This document shows positions 27,181 to 39,626 of a stretch of DNA of 64,000 nt, in pieces. The DNA is from Rhyzopertha dominica (Eukaryota > Arthropoda > Insecta > Coleoptera > Bostrichidae). The notes under the pieces were generated by a model. It did no database searches. It was not told where the DNA came from and saw only the letters and a program-made list of their open reading frames with translations. How positions within the stretch are numbered: the stretch's first letter is position 1; every line of letters starts with the position of its first letter. The DNA is taken from positions 7,457,501-7,521,500 of the forward strand of contig QCXZ01000042.1 of assembly GCA_025024175.1 (NCBI GenBank), read 5' to 3'. The translations under genes were made by a program, and so were the position numbers.

Positions 27181-30120
27181 ATATAGCAATGCGTTCATTA
27201 GTAGGTACTACGAGTAATTTGTTTTTTAAATAAAAATAATGTTACTGCAAAGCTTTCAAAAAGCATATCGTCAATTTAACAATTTACAGTCGAATTTTTT
27301 ATTTTCTTGTCTTTCCTAAGAGGCAATTATTTTGTGATGGTATGTGGACGCTTCTTTGGATGTTTTTTGGTATGTGTTTATGCGTTCGTTTTCTAGAGCT
27401 GCAGATTAGGCGACGTTGTTCTCGACTGTGTGCATTACTTTTTTTTTATTTTAACGATTCATTATCGTCATTTTGTGCGCGTGTTAAATAAACATCTTTC
27501 CATTTGTGCTCATTTTGATTGTTTTTATGCCAAGTGATATAATGGTTGAATTCCTTAGATAGTATGGGCTTAAATGACTCAAAAATGCTTACGGTTCTAT
27601 TAAAGAGAATCGATGATGTCATATTTTCGTCATAGTAGCAGACTGCTCTGTTTCAATCATCTTAAAATAAAGCTCCTTTTAGATCTTAAGTTACATACTT
27701 CAGCGTTTTCTCGATGTTTTGCAAATAACCCTTCTTTTGAATTTGAACGCAGAGCTTGTTTGTTAGTGTACGCATTTCAGTATCTTCTGGTACCAATTTA
27801 CTGATACAGCACGTTCGTCTGATTTCTTAAATACATGTAAAAATTCCGTTTTCTGGGTAGACAACAAGGCTCCATCTCTTGTTTTCATGATAATAATTTG
27901 GAAGTCAGTAAACCTTTTTCCTGTTTAATCCTAAACTTGAAGCTGTTATTTTGTAGCATGGTATTTGAGTAGTTTATGGTATACAGCGTCATTATTACTA
28001 ATTCTTCTCTGATTATACACTTTTGGAGTACATAGTAGTATATACTACTACTACTTAAGAGCAGTAGGTAAATGCTTTGTTGTGTAGCAAACCCTTTACG
28101 TGTGAAACAGATAGCTGAAGCATTAGCATGTAATAAGTTGTATGCCTATTACTACCCAATGATATGAGTTGAATATATGAATATCAATAGAATACCTGGA
28201 TGGAAAGCGGTAGTTTCAAACTACAATTACCTACTGTAATACTTTGGTAGATAAAACAATAATGACGCAAATCTGTAAACTAGCTGCAGAAAGCAGTTGC
28301 TTTAAACTACAATTACCTACTGTAATACTCTGGTAGATAAAATAATGATGACGTAAATCAGTAAACTAGCAAGTAAATAATTGGACATATATCGGCTAAC
28401 TGATAGCTAACAAAGTATATAACACTCAAGTTCATCACTGTGACCGACTTCTTTTGTGCTTCTTGTTTCGCTAGTTCGTGCAGAAACAACACCGACTGTA
28501 TCTTTACGCGATTTGTTCAACTAATTGTTTACACTTTAGAGGTCACCAAATTTGCGGAAGTGAACGTATCCCCTCCGGTTATTAGTGAAGTGGGAGAAGC
28601 TTTGCGAGTTTGCTTCAAATACAAGAATTAAAAGACCACATCATATTCAGACACAATCATGAGCTAACTGAATTGTAACGATAAGACATTAATGTTATTA
28701 TGTGCCACTGGTACCACGAGGCGCAAATGTGAATGTGGAGAGTGTACAGAAGGTGCTGTCGCTATTTCGACGTTTGTCGTGGAAGATGTCGCTTAACAGG
28801 TGAGATGTTATTTTCTTCTTGATTAATTATACAAACGTGCTCAAACTAGATACGTGCGCTCATGTAATGTACGCATTACATCAGAGCACTTGGATTTCCC
28901 GAAACTAATTTTTCGCTTACATCACACTATATAAATGATATAATATATACACTGGTTTTAAGTTTATAGTTCAATTATTATTTATTCGCAGATTTATATT
29001 TCTACAGCCAGAAAAACAACAATATTGCAAAGCGGAAATATATTAATAGCACTTGCAGTATTTCAAACTGTAAAGAGCTTGTGACTAGTTAAAATAGTTA
29101 CGGTCTCTATATTTTCAGGTCATTCAAAAGAATCGAGTAAATACTGCATCATTGATTTATCTCACGAAAAATATAATACGTTACATTTAGCAAATACAAT
29201 TAAATTGTCCTCTGATAAGTGCAACAAGAAAGTGAAATACTTTATATACTCACCTGAAATTTAATTTAAAAAAAAACATGTTTGCTATTTATTATAAGTT
29301 AAAACAGCATTTATAAAGATAGAAATCTTACTTTTTAAGTAGAAACTATGTGCCATGTAAGTCTAAACAGTATCCTTTAAGGAGTTTAGGTTAAAATCAA
29401 TTATACCTGAAACCATTTTGTACATAAGTAACCCCAAAGGAATCACTATATTACAGTAAAGTAGCTGTTGAATTCGAAAGCTTATATTTGCTTAAAGCTG
29501 AAGGCACAAATACGAAATGAAATACTGAAATGCCTGGCTTGATTTAACTCAAGGAAATCGGACCTAAATCTGAATTAATTAAATTATATTTATTTATTAT
29601 GGGGTGAGCTTTGTCTTTAATGTTAGACGACACCCGATTTCTCCTCCCAAATCTAAAATAAGTAAATGCTTAAAAAAAATCAGTAGAACACCTGGTCTGC
29701 CCAATATCTTATTTAAGATTACGACTACTACATTGTTTTACATAAATGTCTGCTTTGTCTTTACATCTGTTTTATCCCTTGGGATCCCTATTTTGGATTT
29801 TGGATAGTATGATCGGCTGCAGACGTCAGTTTTAAACGACAACTAGTTGATAAAGATAGCGCGGTGGCGTTTACAGTTGTGTATTTTCCTAAGCTTTCTG
29901 CAGTTTTTCTAGAGTAAAATATTTGAGTTCTTTATTCTTTTTTTTTTGGTGTCAAAGATGGTAAAAACGTGTTCGAGGTAACGCAACCATGTTTGAGGGA
30001 AATAGTAGTTTGTGTTTTTGAATAGGCCCTTAAATGAATTTTCTAGAAAGAAGTTGTTCGAAAAACTCGTTGTTAATTACGAAACAATTTTTATAGTTTA
30101 GCTATACCTCCATTAGATTT
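27181..30120. other. Intergenic stretch between transporters A and B, no gene seen
   Basis: Only short ORFs occur. A perfect 18-bp palindrome, TAGTAGTATATACTACTA, lies at 28033-28050. An 86-bp tandem duplication starts at 28207. Confidence 0.4.
28207..28378. repeat. 86-bp tandem duplication
   Basis: Copy 1 is 28207-28292 and copy 2 is 28293 to about 28378. Long shared runs include AAACTACAATTACCTACTGT and GGTAGATAAAA, with a handful of substitutions. The unit occurs only twice here. Confidence 0.85.
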
Positions 30121-30124
30121 TTCG

Positions 30125-30262
30125 GTTAAAATTCCATAGAGTGAGTTAGTCGTCTCATTTGATATAACATCGTTATTCCCTAATGTACCTGTAGATGTGA
30201 CTTTGAAATACCTAAAGGATCTACTGGCTATTAACAACAATGGTAATATATATTCAACTGAC
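30125..30262 (+). mobile_element. Penelope-like element RT fragment
   Basis: The frame reads ELVVSFDITSLFPNVPVDVT followed by LKYLKDLLA. This is RT motif A of Penelope-like elements, whose usual form is 'xLVSFDVVSLFTNVPxxxTL'. It runs straight into a mariner fragment on the other strand at about 30265, so one element has probably landed in the other. Confidence 0.6.
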
Positions 30263-30264
30263 CT

Positions 30265-30480
30265 CGTTACGCATGCCCCAGAACTGTTCACAGAAGAAGA
30301 AAAAAGCTTTGGGATTAAAAAATAATCTGACAGCGCTAAATCAAGAGAGTGGGGTGGGTCATCAAGCAATTCAAAACCACTTTTCTCAATCTTTTGCAGT
30401 GCAATCAACAACTTGTGGACAAGGGCGTGGGCTTTTCAAAATTGGCAATGGAATGGTCAACATCAAAATTGAAAAAATTT
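30265..30480 (-). mobile_element. Decayed mariner transposase, C-terminal catalytic block
   Basis: On the minus strand, LIALQKIEKSGFELLDDPPH is followed by SLDLALSDYFLIPKL. This corresponds to the 'xFELxxHPPYSPDLAPSDFFLFPxLK' block with the third catalytic Asp; the Pro-Asp after Ser in the family (SPDLAP) reads SLDLAL here. Only this part survives. Confidence 0.6.
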
Positions 30481-30879
30481 AACTATATTTTAGGAAGGTT
30501 TTTTTGTGTTATTTTATTAGCTAGCTATTTTTATATACTGTTCTTAATTATTTAAGGTTNAAAAAAATAAGGTAGATTAAAAACAATTAATATCTCCTGA
30601 ATGATTTAAATAAAATCGTGGCAATGATTTTGCGCGCGCTCTAGCAAAAGACGATGCAAATCCCACGGTTAACGTATCAAAACAAGGGTGCAAAGAGTTA
30701 TGAGTATACCCCACAAAGACAAAAGCTCTGGTTAATCAGAAAGATAGACAGACAGATTGCAATCTAGCAACAACGATATTTGGCCCGACGCGAGGCATAT
30801 ATTTCATATTTCTTTTCAAGATCGACGGACATCTGCTACTTGAAGCATGCAAACTTATGAAATATTTAGATTAGGAGAC

Positions 30880-31060
30880 AATTTCCAAACAGTGGGTGGA
30901 TACTAAGGGTGCAAAAACCTACCCGCCTAGATCTCCAGAGTTATCAATTTAGTACTATTTTTATGGAATTATTTAGGAACACGATTGTCTCCGTCGCTTA
31001 GTAATACCGAAATAGACTCTGCTTGTGCATCAATTGACCAAAAAATTAGGGTGGTTTTAC
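30880..31060 (+). mobile_element. Tc1/mariner-type transposase fragment
   Basis: ETISKQWVDTKGAKTYPPRS then PELSI resembles 'FPxRWIGRxGPxxWPPRSPDLTPLDFFLWG' of long-type Tc1/mariner transposases. The next block, SACASIDQKIR, fits the tail helix. Stops are present. Confidence 0.4.
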
Positions 31061-31296
31061 AGCTCTTCATTTGTAATAAAGGTCATTATTTTATATTTTC
31101 TTTCAGCCTGTGATTGACACATAAGACTTAAGCACTACCTACGAATACCGATATTACAACTATCATCAATAACCATATACCTAAATTTGATATCTTTGAA
31201 AGAAATTAACTGTCTATTGTAATTAAGCAATAAGCACAAATTTTCAAAATTTGTTATCTAGATTGCTCATACCAAGCACGAACTTAATTATCTTGG

Positions 31297-31395
31297 TGCC
31301 ATAGTTCAAAACATCACATTTAATCTACATCTTCCAGTTTGTACCAGTATTAGGAAAGTTATCAAAGTTCATGTAATTTTTTGGTGGTTTGCTTT
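31297..31395 (+). promoter_or_regulatory. Conserved block upstream of transporter B
   Basis: This is the partner of 20849-20946. The half-site position reads TCAAAGTTCA (31362-31371) instead of TCAAGGTCA, so the ERR/FTZ-F1-type match is weaker. The block lies about 0.56 kb before the first recognised exon of B, compared with 2 kb in A, where a Penelope-like fragment sits in between. Confidence 0.45.
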
Positions 31396-31955
31396 AAATC
31401 ATAAATCGCAGTTTGCTTAAATAATATTTATAGAAGATAGTATAAACTAGGTTTCATTGTGCTAAAGCGTTGAAATCGACACACTAGTCATACCGATTAT
31501 CATTGCGAAATGTTTTTCTTGCGGATGTTACTACTTTATCTGTAGACATGTGAAGGCAATTTTCGATACACCACAATGAACTATAATTTATTTATTTTGT
31601 GTGATTTTTGGCTCTCTTACGATAAGATGCGGATATACAGTAATGGCAAGGAAGGAACTAATTAAAACCAGTTTACAATTTAATAATGAGATGTACCGAG
31701 AATTACGTTATCTGATAAAATGTCATTACCATTAAGCTGCTTCAGCTATATAACAATTATGCTACATTTGTCTGATTGTTCAGTAAAACTCTGCCAGACG
31801 CTGATTTGAGCTGCGAAGAATGAACGTAAAGTTACAGAATAGTATTTTGTTTGTATGTAGGTCTAAAAAACCCTTTATTAGACAGTCGTAGAAAGCAAAG
31901 TGTATCCATTACTATTGGCTATGGGTACTCAGTCATGGATTTTACTTTTCTGCAG

Positions 31956-34900
31956 CACAAGAAAACCAAATGAAGATGAGATTTCGGCAATGCGAGAAGC
32001 AACCCCTCAGATACTTGCTGTCGCTGTCAAAAGTGTACTGCTCCTGGGATTTGGGATGACTTTGGGATACCCGACAATACTGATACCTGCGTTTTCCGAC
32101 AGCAACATAGAAAACAGTTTTTTATTAGGTAAGGCACTCCAGAAATTAATCTATTGGAGCATAAACAGTCGACATTTGAGCTATTTATTTGTTAACGGAA
32201 GATTAAAAAATAAATTCGTTATCAACATCATTCAACCTAACTACTAGCCTTTTTGCAGATCTTTTTCAAACCATTTTGCTTTTTCCGTCTTTGCGTCATT
32301 CTATCTTAAAGATGGTCAGTAATCAAAGTCAAGTTAAGTAACATCATTGAACTTGAAAACTTATGACATGAAGATATCAAGACTTAAGGTCATAACTGCA
32401 TTATCCCAATAATCTGTACTAATATTTTGACTACTTCTAATTGCTTCAAATGTTTAAAGGTCATGAGGCAATTTCGTGGGTCAGCTCCGTCAACTTCATA
32501 TGCGTTCCGATAGGATGCGTGGTTTCTGGTGCCATCACTCAAGCTTTTGGAAGGAAAAGGACCATGCAAATCACTAATATCCCATTTCTAGTGGCCTGGC
32601 TGCTTTTCAGCTTCTCGACATCGGTTTGGCAAGTTTTCTTGGCCTTGATTATTACCGGATTGAATGGGGGACTCATGGAAGCACCGGTAAGTAATAACAG
32701 AAATGTAACGAGAAAAAGATTAAATACAGAACAAATCTTCCTCTTTCGTTGTGTTATGACGATTGATGCTGCTATAGTAAGACTGTACGAAGAGCTTTAA
32801 TAAGTGAATAAGCGAAGTAACTTTAAGTACTTTAATCTTTTCATCTTTTATTAATAACCACCGAAAATAAATTTTAAAACATCTCCGTTTACTACGTCTA
32901 CTTATGTAAATATTATAATTAGCCTTCGATTTCTATTTCTGTAAACGTAATACCTATAGACAAATACCAATTTTTTGAAGATGTGTAGTTCCTACTTCAA
33001 CCAACTTAGCAACATATATAATACATTCCTCTTTAAGTAACTAAAAAAGGAATGCCGTAACTGGCTTCCTTGATTACTGCAAACGGTAAAAAATACAAAA
33101 GTCTAATTCGAAAAAGACAAAATTTAATCAGAATATAAGTTTTACTTATTTTCTTGCAATTTGACGTTCAATAATCTGATTTTTTACTATGTAAGTCTGG
33201 CATTCCATTCTCATAAAAAACCACTAAAACGTTTAAAAATGCAGGGAACAAGCCGAATAGTTTATATTATTATATACGTCAGTAGTATCATTACAATTTT
33301 ACCTGCTGATGTTGCATTAATACCAGTAAAAAGGAGGGGGGGGGGGAAGAAACCAGGATCACAAATATGATCACTTTGGCTCATTTCTTAAAGTAATTTA
33401 AAGCTTAGAAATAATAACTATATCATTTTTATAGTTTATACAGGGTGGCCCATTAGTGCGTGGACGGAATATTATGCAATTGTTATTACAGCTTTTAAAA
33501 TTCTGCGAGTGCAGCGNAGTAGGGAGTGATTAAGTCTACAAAATAAAAATATTTTTACTCTTCCCTCCAACATATACGGGGGTGGTTCAATAAATTCTTG
33601 TATTTTTTTAAATGGAACACCCTGTATATTATTACATTTTTGGATTCCTCTTTTAATTTTAATGGTACTTAATATAATATATATGGGGTCTTAAATACAC
33701 TGTTGTAAAGTTATTTAATTTTTTTCCAAAATTTTGACGTTTTAGAAAATTATTATATTTTAAAAACCTTTATAGCTAGAGGTATGTAGTTTTCGCAGGG
33801 ATGTTACTAATAAAATGCACATTACCTGTAGATATCAAGAATTAATATAAGAATAGTTAGTAGTACTAAAATTTACTTCAGAAAATTGATCATATTCAAT
33901 CCCAGCCAACTCGATTTTTTTTAAATAGCACCCTATTTTACTTTCACCGTAGTTCAATGCGCAAATTAATTTCCTCTTATATGATATAAAGATGTATGTA
34001 TTTATCTCTCATAGTTTTTAAGAAAATTGCATATTTTTAGGTTTAGTTTTATTTTAGTTCTTTTTATAGTAGGCTATGGCGAAAACAATGAATGCACTTT
34101 TATCAGCTTTAAATTGTCAATGTTTGCTTAGTGTTATTAGTGATTTATCTACGTGTTTAGTGTACCTAGTTTCTAAAAATGACTCATTATTCTCAAAATG
34201 AACTAGATGACATGGTGTTCATCCTGGGAGAGTCTGATAAAAATCCCTTATTGGCAAGTAGAGTTTACGCTGCACGGTTTCCTGAGAGGGAAAGAAAGCC
34301 TAGGGAAGAGACATTCAGAAAAGTTTTGAATAGGCTTTTGCAGCTGATCTGTGGTGTATAATAAGCATGATAGGGCAAAAAATTCTTTAACTGAAGAAAA
34401 TGAATTTAACGTCATGGCTGCCGTCGTAGAAGACCCGCATATAAGTTGTAGGCAACTAACCCGAATTTTGGGAATATGCCGCACTTCAGTACAGCGCATC
34501 TTGAACAAAAATAATTTCCATCCTTACCGGTTACAACTGCATCAAGAGTAGGACGAAGGCGATTTTCAAAGCAGGACTAACTTCTGTACCCTAGTGTTAG
34601 AAAAAAATGACGATCAAGAATTTTTAAGAAATGTGCTTTTTACGGACGAACGTACGTTTCACAGAAATGGATTTGTTAATTGCCACAACTATCATTACTA
34701 CTCCGATGAAAACCCGCACCGTCTACGAATGAACCATAACCAACACAGGTGGTCTATAAACGTATGGGCTGGAATTATTGGAAGCTACATAATAGGCCCA
34801 TACTTTTTTGAAGGTACCTTAAATTCCTTGCGATATAGAGATTTTCTAGAGAATGAACTGTTTGGTTTGCTGGAAAATGTTCATTTGGCTTACGTGAGGG

Positions 34901-37900
34901 ACATGTCTTTCAACACGACGGAGCTCCTGCTNACAATGGCCAAACAGTGATAACGTGGTTTAACAACAGATTCCCAGAAAAATGGATAGGAAGGGCAGGA
35001 TCAGTTCATTGCCCAGCAAGGTCACCTGCCCTAACACCGATTGACTTTTTTTTTGTGGGGCTATATTAAAAATATTGTCTACCAAACTCCACCTACGACG
35101 GCGGAAGATATGAAAAATAGAGTAAGGGCAGCGTTCAGGGGTGGCGGTTTCATTTCGTAGTAGAGTTGAAATGTATTTGCACCACAACGGTCGCCATTTT
35201 GAACATTTGTTGTAGGTTGCAGTGCCATTACATTCTTCGTTATCTTGTTTTCACATACTATTGTTACTTTGTGTTATTTTGTTACTTGTTACGTTCCTTG
35301 TATTTGCATACTATTGTTACTTTTGAGTTATTTAGTTGTGTTACGTTCCTTACATTTTGTTGCTTTGTTGTATTCAGATACTTTTGTTACTTTTGTGTTG
35401 TTTTGTTGTGTGTTATGTTTCCTGTATTTTTTTTTGTTTTGTTTTCACCTACTTTTGTTATGGGTTACGTTTGTTGCTTTTGCTTTTTAATGATGTCTTT
35501 GAATTTTCAATTAAACATAATACTCATATGTGGTCTATATTTATTTGTTTTTTTTTTAATTTTAAATATTATATTAATGTTAATATGACTAAAGCAGTAC
35601 AAACATCATTTTCTCAAAAATGATTGAAGATAGACACATACCAATGTAGTTGAACTACTGACATCAAGCAGACATTGACAGTTTGAAGCTAACAAAAGCG
35701 CATTCATTGTTTTTCCCATAGCCTACTATAAGAATGACTAAAATATAAATAAACCTAAAAATATGCAATTTTCTTAATAACTATTAGAGATAAATAGATA
35801 CTTCTTTATATCATATAAGACGAAATTAATTTGCGCATTGAACTACGGTGAAATTAAAATAGGGTGCTATTTAAAAAAATCGAGTTGGTTGGGATTGAAT
35901 ATGATCACTTTTCTAGAGTAAATTTTAGTACTACTACCTATTCTTATATTAATCCTTTATATCTACAGGTGATGTGCATTTTATTAGTAACATCCCTGCG
36001 AAAATTGCATACCTCTAGCTATAAAGGTTTTGAAAATATAATAATTTTCCAAAATGTCAAAATCTTGGAAAAACATGAAATAACTTTACAACAGTGTATT
36101 TTGGACCCCATATATGTTATATTAAGTCCCATTAAAATTAAAAGAGGAATCCAAAAATGTAATAATATACAGGGTGTTCCATTAAAAAAAATATAAGAAT
36201 GTATTGAACCACCCCCGTATATGTTGGAGGGAAGAGTAAAAATATTTTTATTTTGTAGACTTAATCACTCCCTACCACGCTGCCCTTGCAGAATTTAAAA
36301 AACTGTAATAACAATTGCGTAATATTCCGTCCACGCACTAATGGGCCACCCTGTATATAAAGGTGTTCGTACAGGCATTCTGTTCACTACTTCATTCCTG
36401 CATTTTCTGGCATTCATTTCTATTTCCTTCATATATCAGGCTTAAATTTTTGTTACTCGTCTTGCTATAGCTTATTTATTACTCCCAGTTTTTGACTCAT
36501 ACAGATTTGACATTACCTTTCCAAAATTTGTTGATACCCCCAGCATTTATTGGCACTTGATAGTTTGGCATCGTCGTCGGCATACGCTTCCAGTTATATG
36601 ACTTTTTCCCATTTCTTTCGAATGTTAGGTCGATAGGTTCTTCTTCCTATCATAAATATTTGATATTTGATCTGTTGTCGATTTATTCTTCAAATGTAAT
36701 GGTTTCTGCTCAGTTTTGCATGATTTCCGTATTTTCATCATTTCATTTTCAAAATACTCGTATTCCTTCTGTTTCAATCGCTCCTCTGTTGAGCAATTAC
36801 GTTTTTATATTTATCTTTAAGCAAAGATGTACAGACAATTAATATTTTTTTGCCTTTGCTTCGTCACTTCTTTCTAAGTATTTCTTTATTCGGTTATTTT
36901 AACACCCTGTACGGTCTTCGTTTCTACGAGTTCGCATGAAAATATTTCCCACCCGATTCATTTCCTGTGTTTCTCGTTTGCATTCTTTATTCCATGATGC
37001 GTTTCGTCATGGGTGTCGTTTATGATACTACTTCTTTGATTGCGCCCTGTTGATTATAACTCGTCCCACTTTTGTGTCAATATTTTTAATTTATCTTGAT
37101 CCAAATCTTCTTTGACATCTGTTTCATATTTTCAGATTCCTTGGACTCACGGTACCATATTTCTTTCTTTATTTTTCCTTGCTTCCAAGAATTTCTCAAT
37201 GATATTATTTTAATTTATACATTTACTCTGACCTGACAGTCATCAGAATTTCTACGNCTGCNCGANTTCTTCTTTAGAAATGTAATTTTTTCAGTTATAG
37301 CGTTATTGATATAAGGGTCGTAACGATCCATCTTAGAGCATACCGAACATGGGAATAATTTAACTCAGTATGATTTGCGAACCGTCATTTTCCATATTGT
37401 TGTGTTTAACATTAAAACGTTGAAGTTAACTTAGTTTAGATTACCTTTTCCTGTCAGTGCAAATAAATCAACATTTTAAAGGCTCTCGAGATTATTCCTG
37501 TAAAAACGAACGTTTTTGATCGTTCCAAATCAAAATAATAAAAAAATAGGCTGTTAAACTAATTGTTAACCAGAGGAGGACCAATAAAAATCAGTTCCAG
37601 AGGAACTCCATAAAGTTGGTACACTCTAATACAATACAAATTAAAAATAAAAAACCCAACTTGTAAATTGGAACGATGACGTATTTTTAGGAATTTCGCC
37701 AATTTGTCTAGAATTGTTTTCGTACCCGTAAGTATTTCTACGCATTACATTAATATCATATATTAAACTGTTTTTGCTGTAGATTCAAAGCTCTTCCTAC
37801 TCTTAAGTGTATTAAGGTTTTCTATCTTTGCTGTAGACACTTTCACTTCATATTTAGAAAATAGTGTTTTTCCTAATTCTTGGAAGGGTGGTCTGGTTAA

Positions 37901-39594
37901 ACCAATTCCAAAGGTAAATAATCCCGCAGAGATACAGGACTTCCGGCCAATTACCATACTTCCGGCTATCTCAAAATTGCTAGAGCGCGTTATTGAATTG
38001 CAGCTTAGACGGCATATTTCCGACCATGATATTCTACCATCGGTACAGTCTGCCTTCAGGTCTGGATATGGCTGTGGCACAGCACTTGCACATATTACTG
38101 ATGACATAATATGTGCATTAGACAAAAAGGCGGTTGGTATTTTAATTCTGTTGGACTATTCAAAAGCATTCGATACCATAGACCACCGCATTTTATTATC
38201 GGTATTGCATTATATAGGCTTAAGTAAGAATGCCGTAATGCTCATTGGCAATTATATTTCTAATCGGTATCAAAGGGTGCTTTACGCAGGAAAACTCTCT
38301 AATAGTTGTAATTTAACGAGGGGTGTGCCGCAGGGATCCATATTGGGTCCTTTACTTTTTTCTGTTTATACATGCATGCTCCCGCGAGCAGTTGAGAAGT
38401 GTAACATCCATATGTATGCTGATGATACACAAATATATTATTTTTTTGATAAAAATAACTTGAATATGGCTAGACTTCATATAAATTCTGATCTGCAGAA
38501 GGTTTGTAACTTTGCAAATAAACATGGATTGATATTAAACCCTGCTAAATCATCAATGATTACCTTTGGTGACATAGATTTAAGTAACTTTGACATTATG
38601 GTGGAGAATGTGTTAATTCCGCCTTCCAATCGGGTTAAAAGCCTAGGTATTATTATTGATCGGGAGCTGAGATTTACGGACCATGTGACTTTTTTACTTA
38701 AAAAGGCTTACAGTAAATTAAAACTATTATTTAATTATCGGCACATGTTTGATATAAAAACTAAAACTTTGTTGTGTGAGTCGCTGGTCCTTTCACATTT
38801 TAATTATTCTGATTATGTCTATGGGCCATGCTTGACGGTTGCGGATACTAGGAGAATCCAGAAAGTGCAGAATTCTTGTCTGCGATATATACACGGCATT
38901 AGAAAATTTGAAAGAATTTCATACACTTTGCCAATAACTGGATGGTTAAATATGTCGCGTCGTAGAAGATTACATAGCACCGTGTTTTATTATCGTGTTG
39001 TTGTGTCTTGCAATCCTCCTTATTTATACAATAAAATTACATTCAGAACGGACGTACATAATGTGAATATACGGCGCAAGGATGCTCCAAGTATTCCGCG
39101 CCACAGTACTGCTCTCTTTCGGCGATCCTTCTCATTTAATGTTGTCCAGTATATAAACAGTTTGTCCCGTTCACTTGTTGGTCTGTCCATTGCTAGTTTT
39201 CGTAGAATGCTACGAGAACACTTACTTAAAGAACAACTACAAATAGTCTAGGCTCCCACGATTAGCAGCTGTCTCTCGACATATACTTTTGCAGTAATCG
39301 TTCAATTTCTTTCGTTGTCTTTTATAACTAACTTGTTTATTTTTTTACATGTACGTGCGTTGATATGTAAAAGCTGATTTTTTTCATACTAGAGTGCTAA
39401 TTGTTATTGTGATAGTTTGTTGCATTATAAAGGTGCGAGTGGAAGATCAGTCATAGCGACTGAACCCGGACCTTTTGGGTACATTATTATTTTTATTTAG
39501 TTTTTCCCGAGCATTATTAAATTGTTATTTGATTTCATTCAGGCATTTTTCTGTTTTTAAGCTTTTTTTGTATACAAACCCAATAAACGGCTTA

Positions 39595-39626
<32 letters not shown>

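Noticed and set aside
31900..32247. ORF beginning with ATG at 31900 as the true start of transporter B
   Set aside because: Residues before 31956 do not match copies A or C, and a TTTTCTGCAG acceptor sits exactly at the point where similarity begins. The open reading frame upstream is probably intron.
35166..35623. Three overlapping plus-strand ORFs rich in Phe, Leu, Cys and Tyr (up to 140 codons)
   Set aside because: T-rich low-complexity DNA between the transposase and the right TIR of the DD41D element; membrane-like composition is a base-composition artefact.
36360..37260. Pyrimidine-rich stretch that might be an antisense LINE
   Set aside because: Minus-strand frames gave only short Lys/Glu/Asn-rich pieces that I could not place in any RT or endonuclease alignment.
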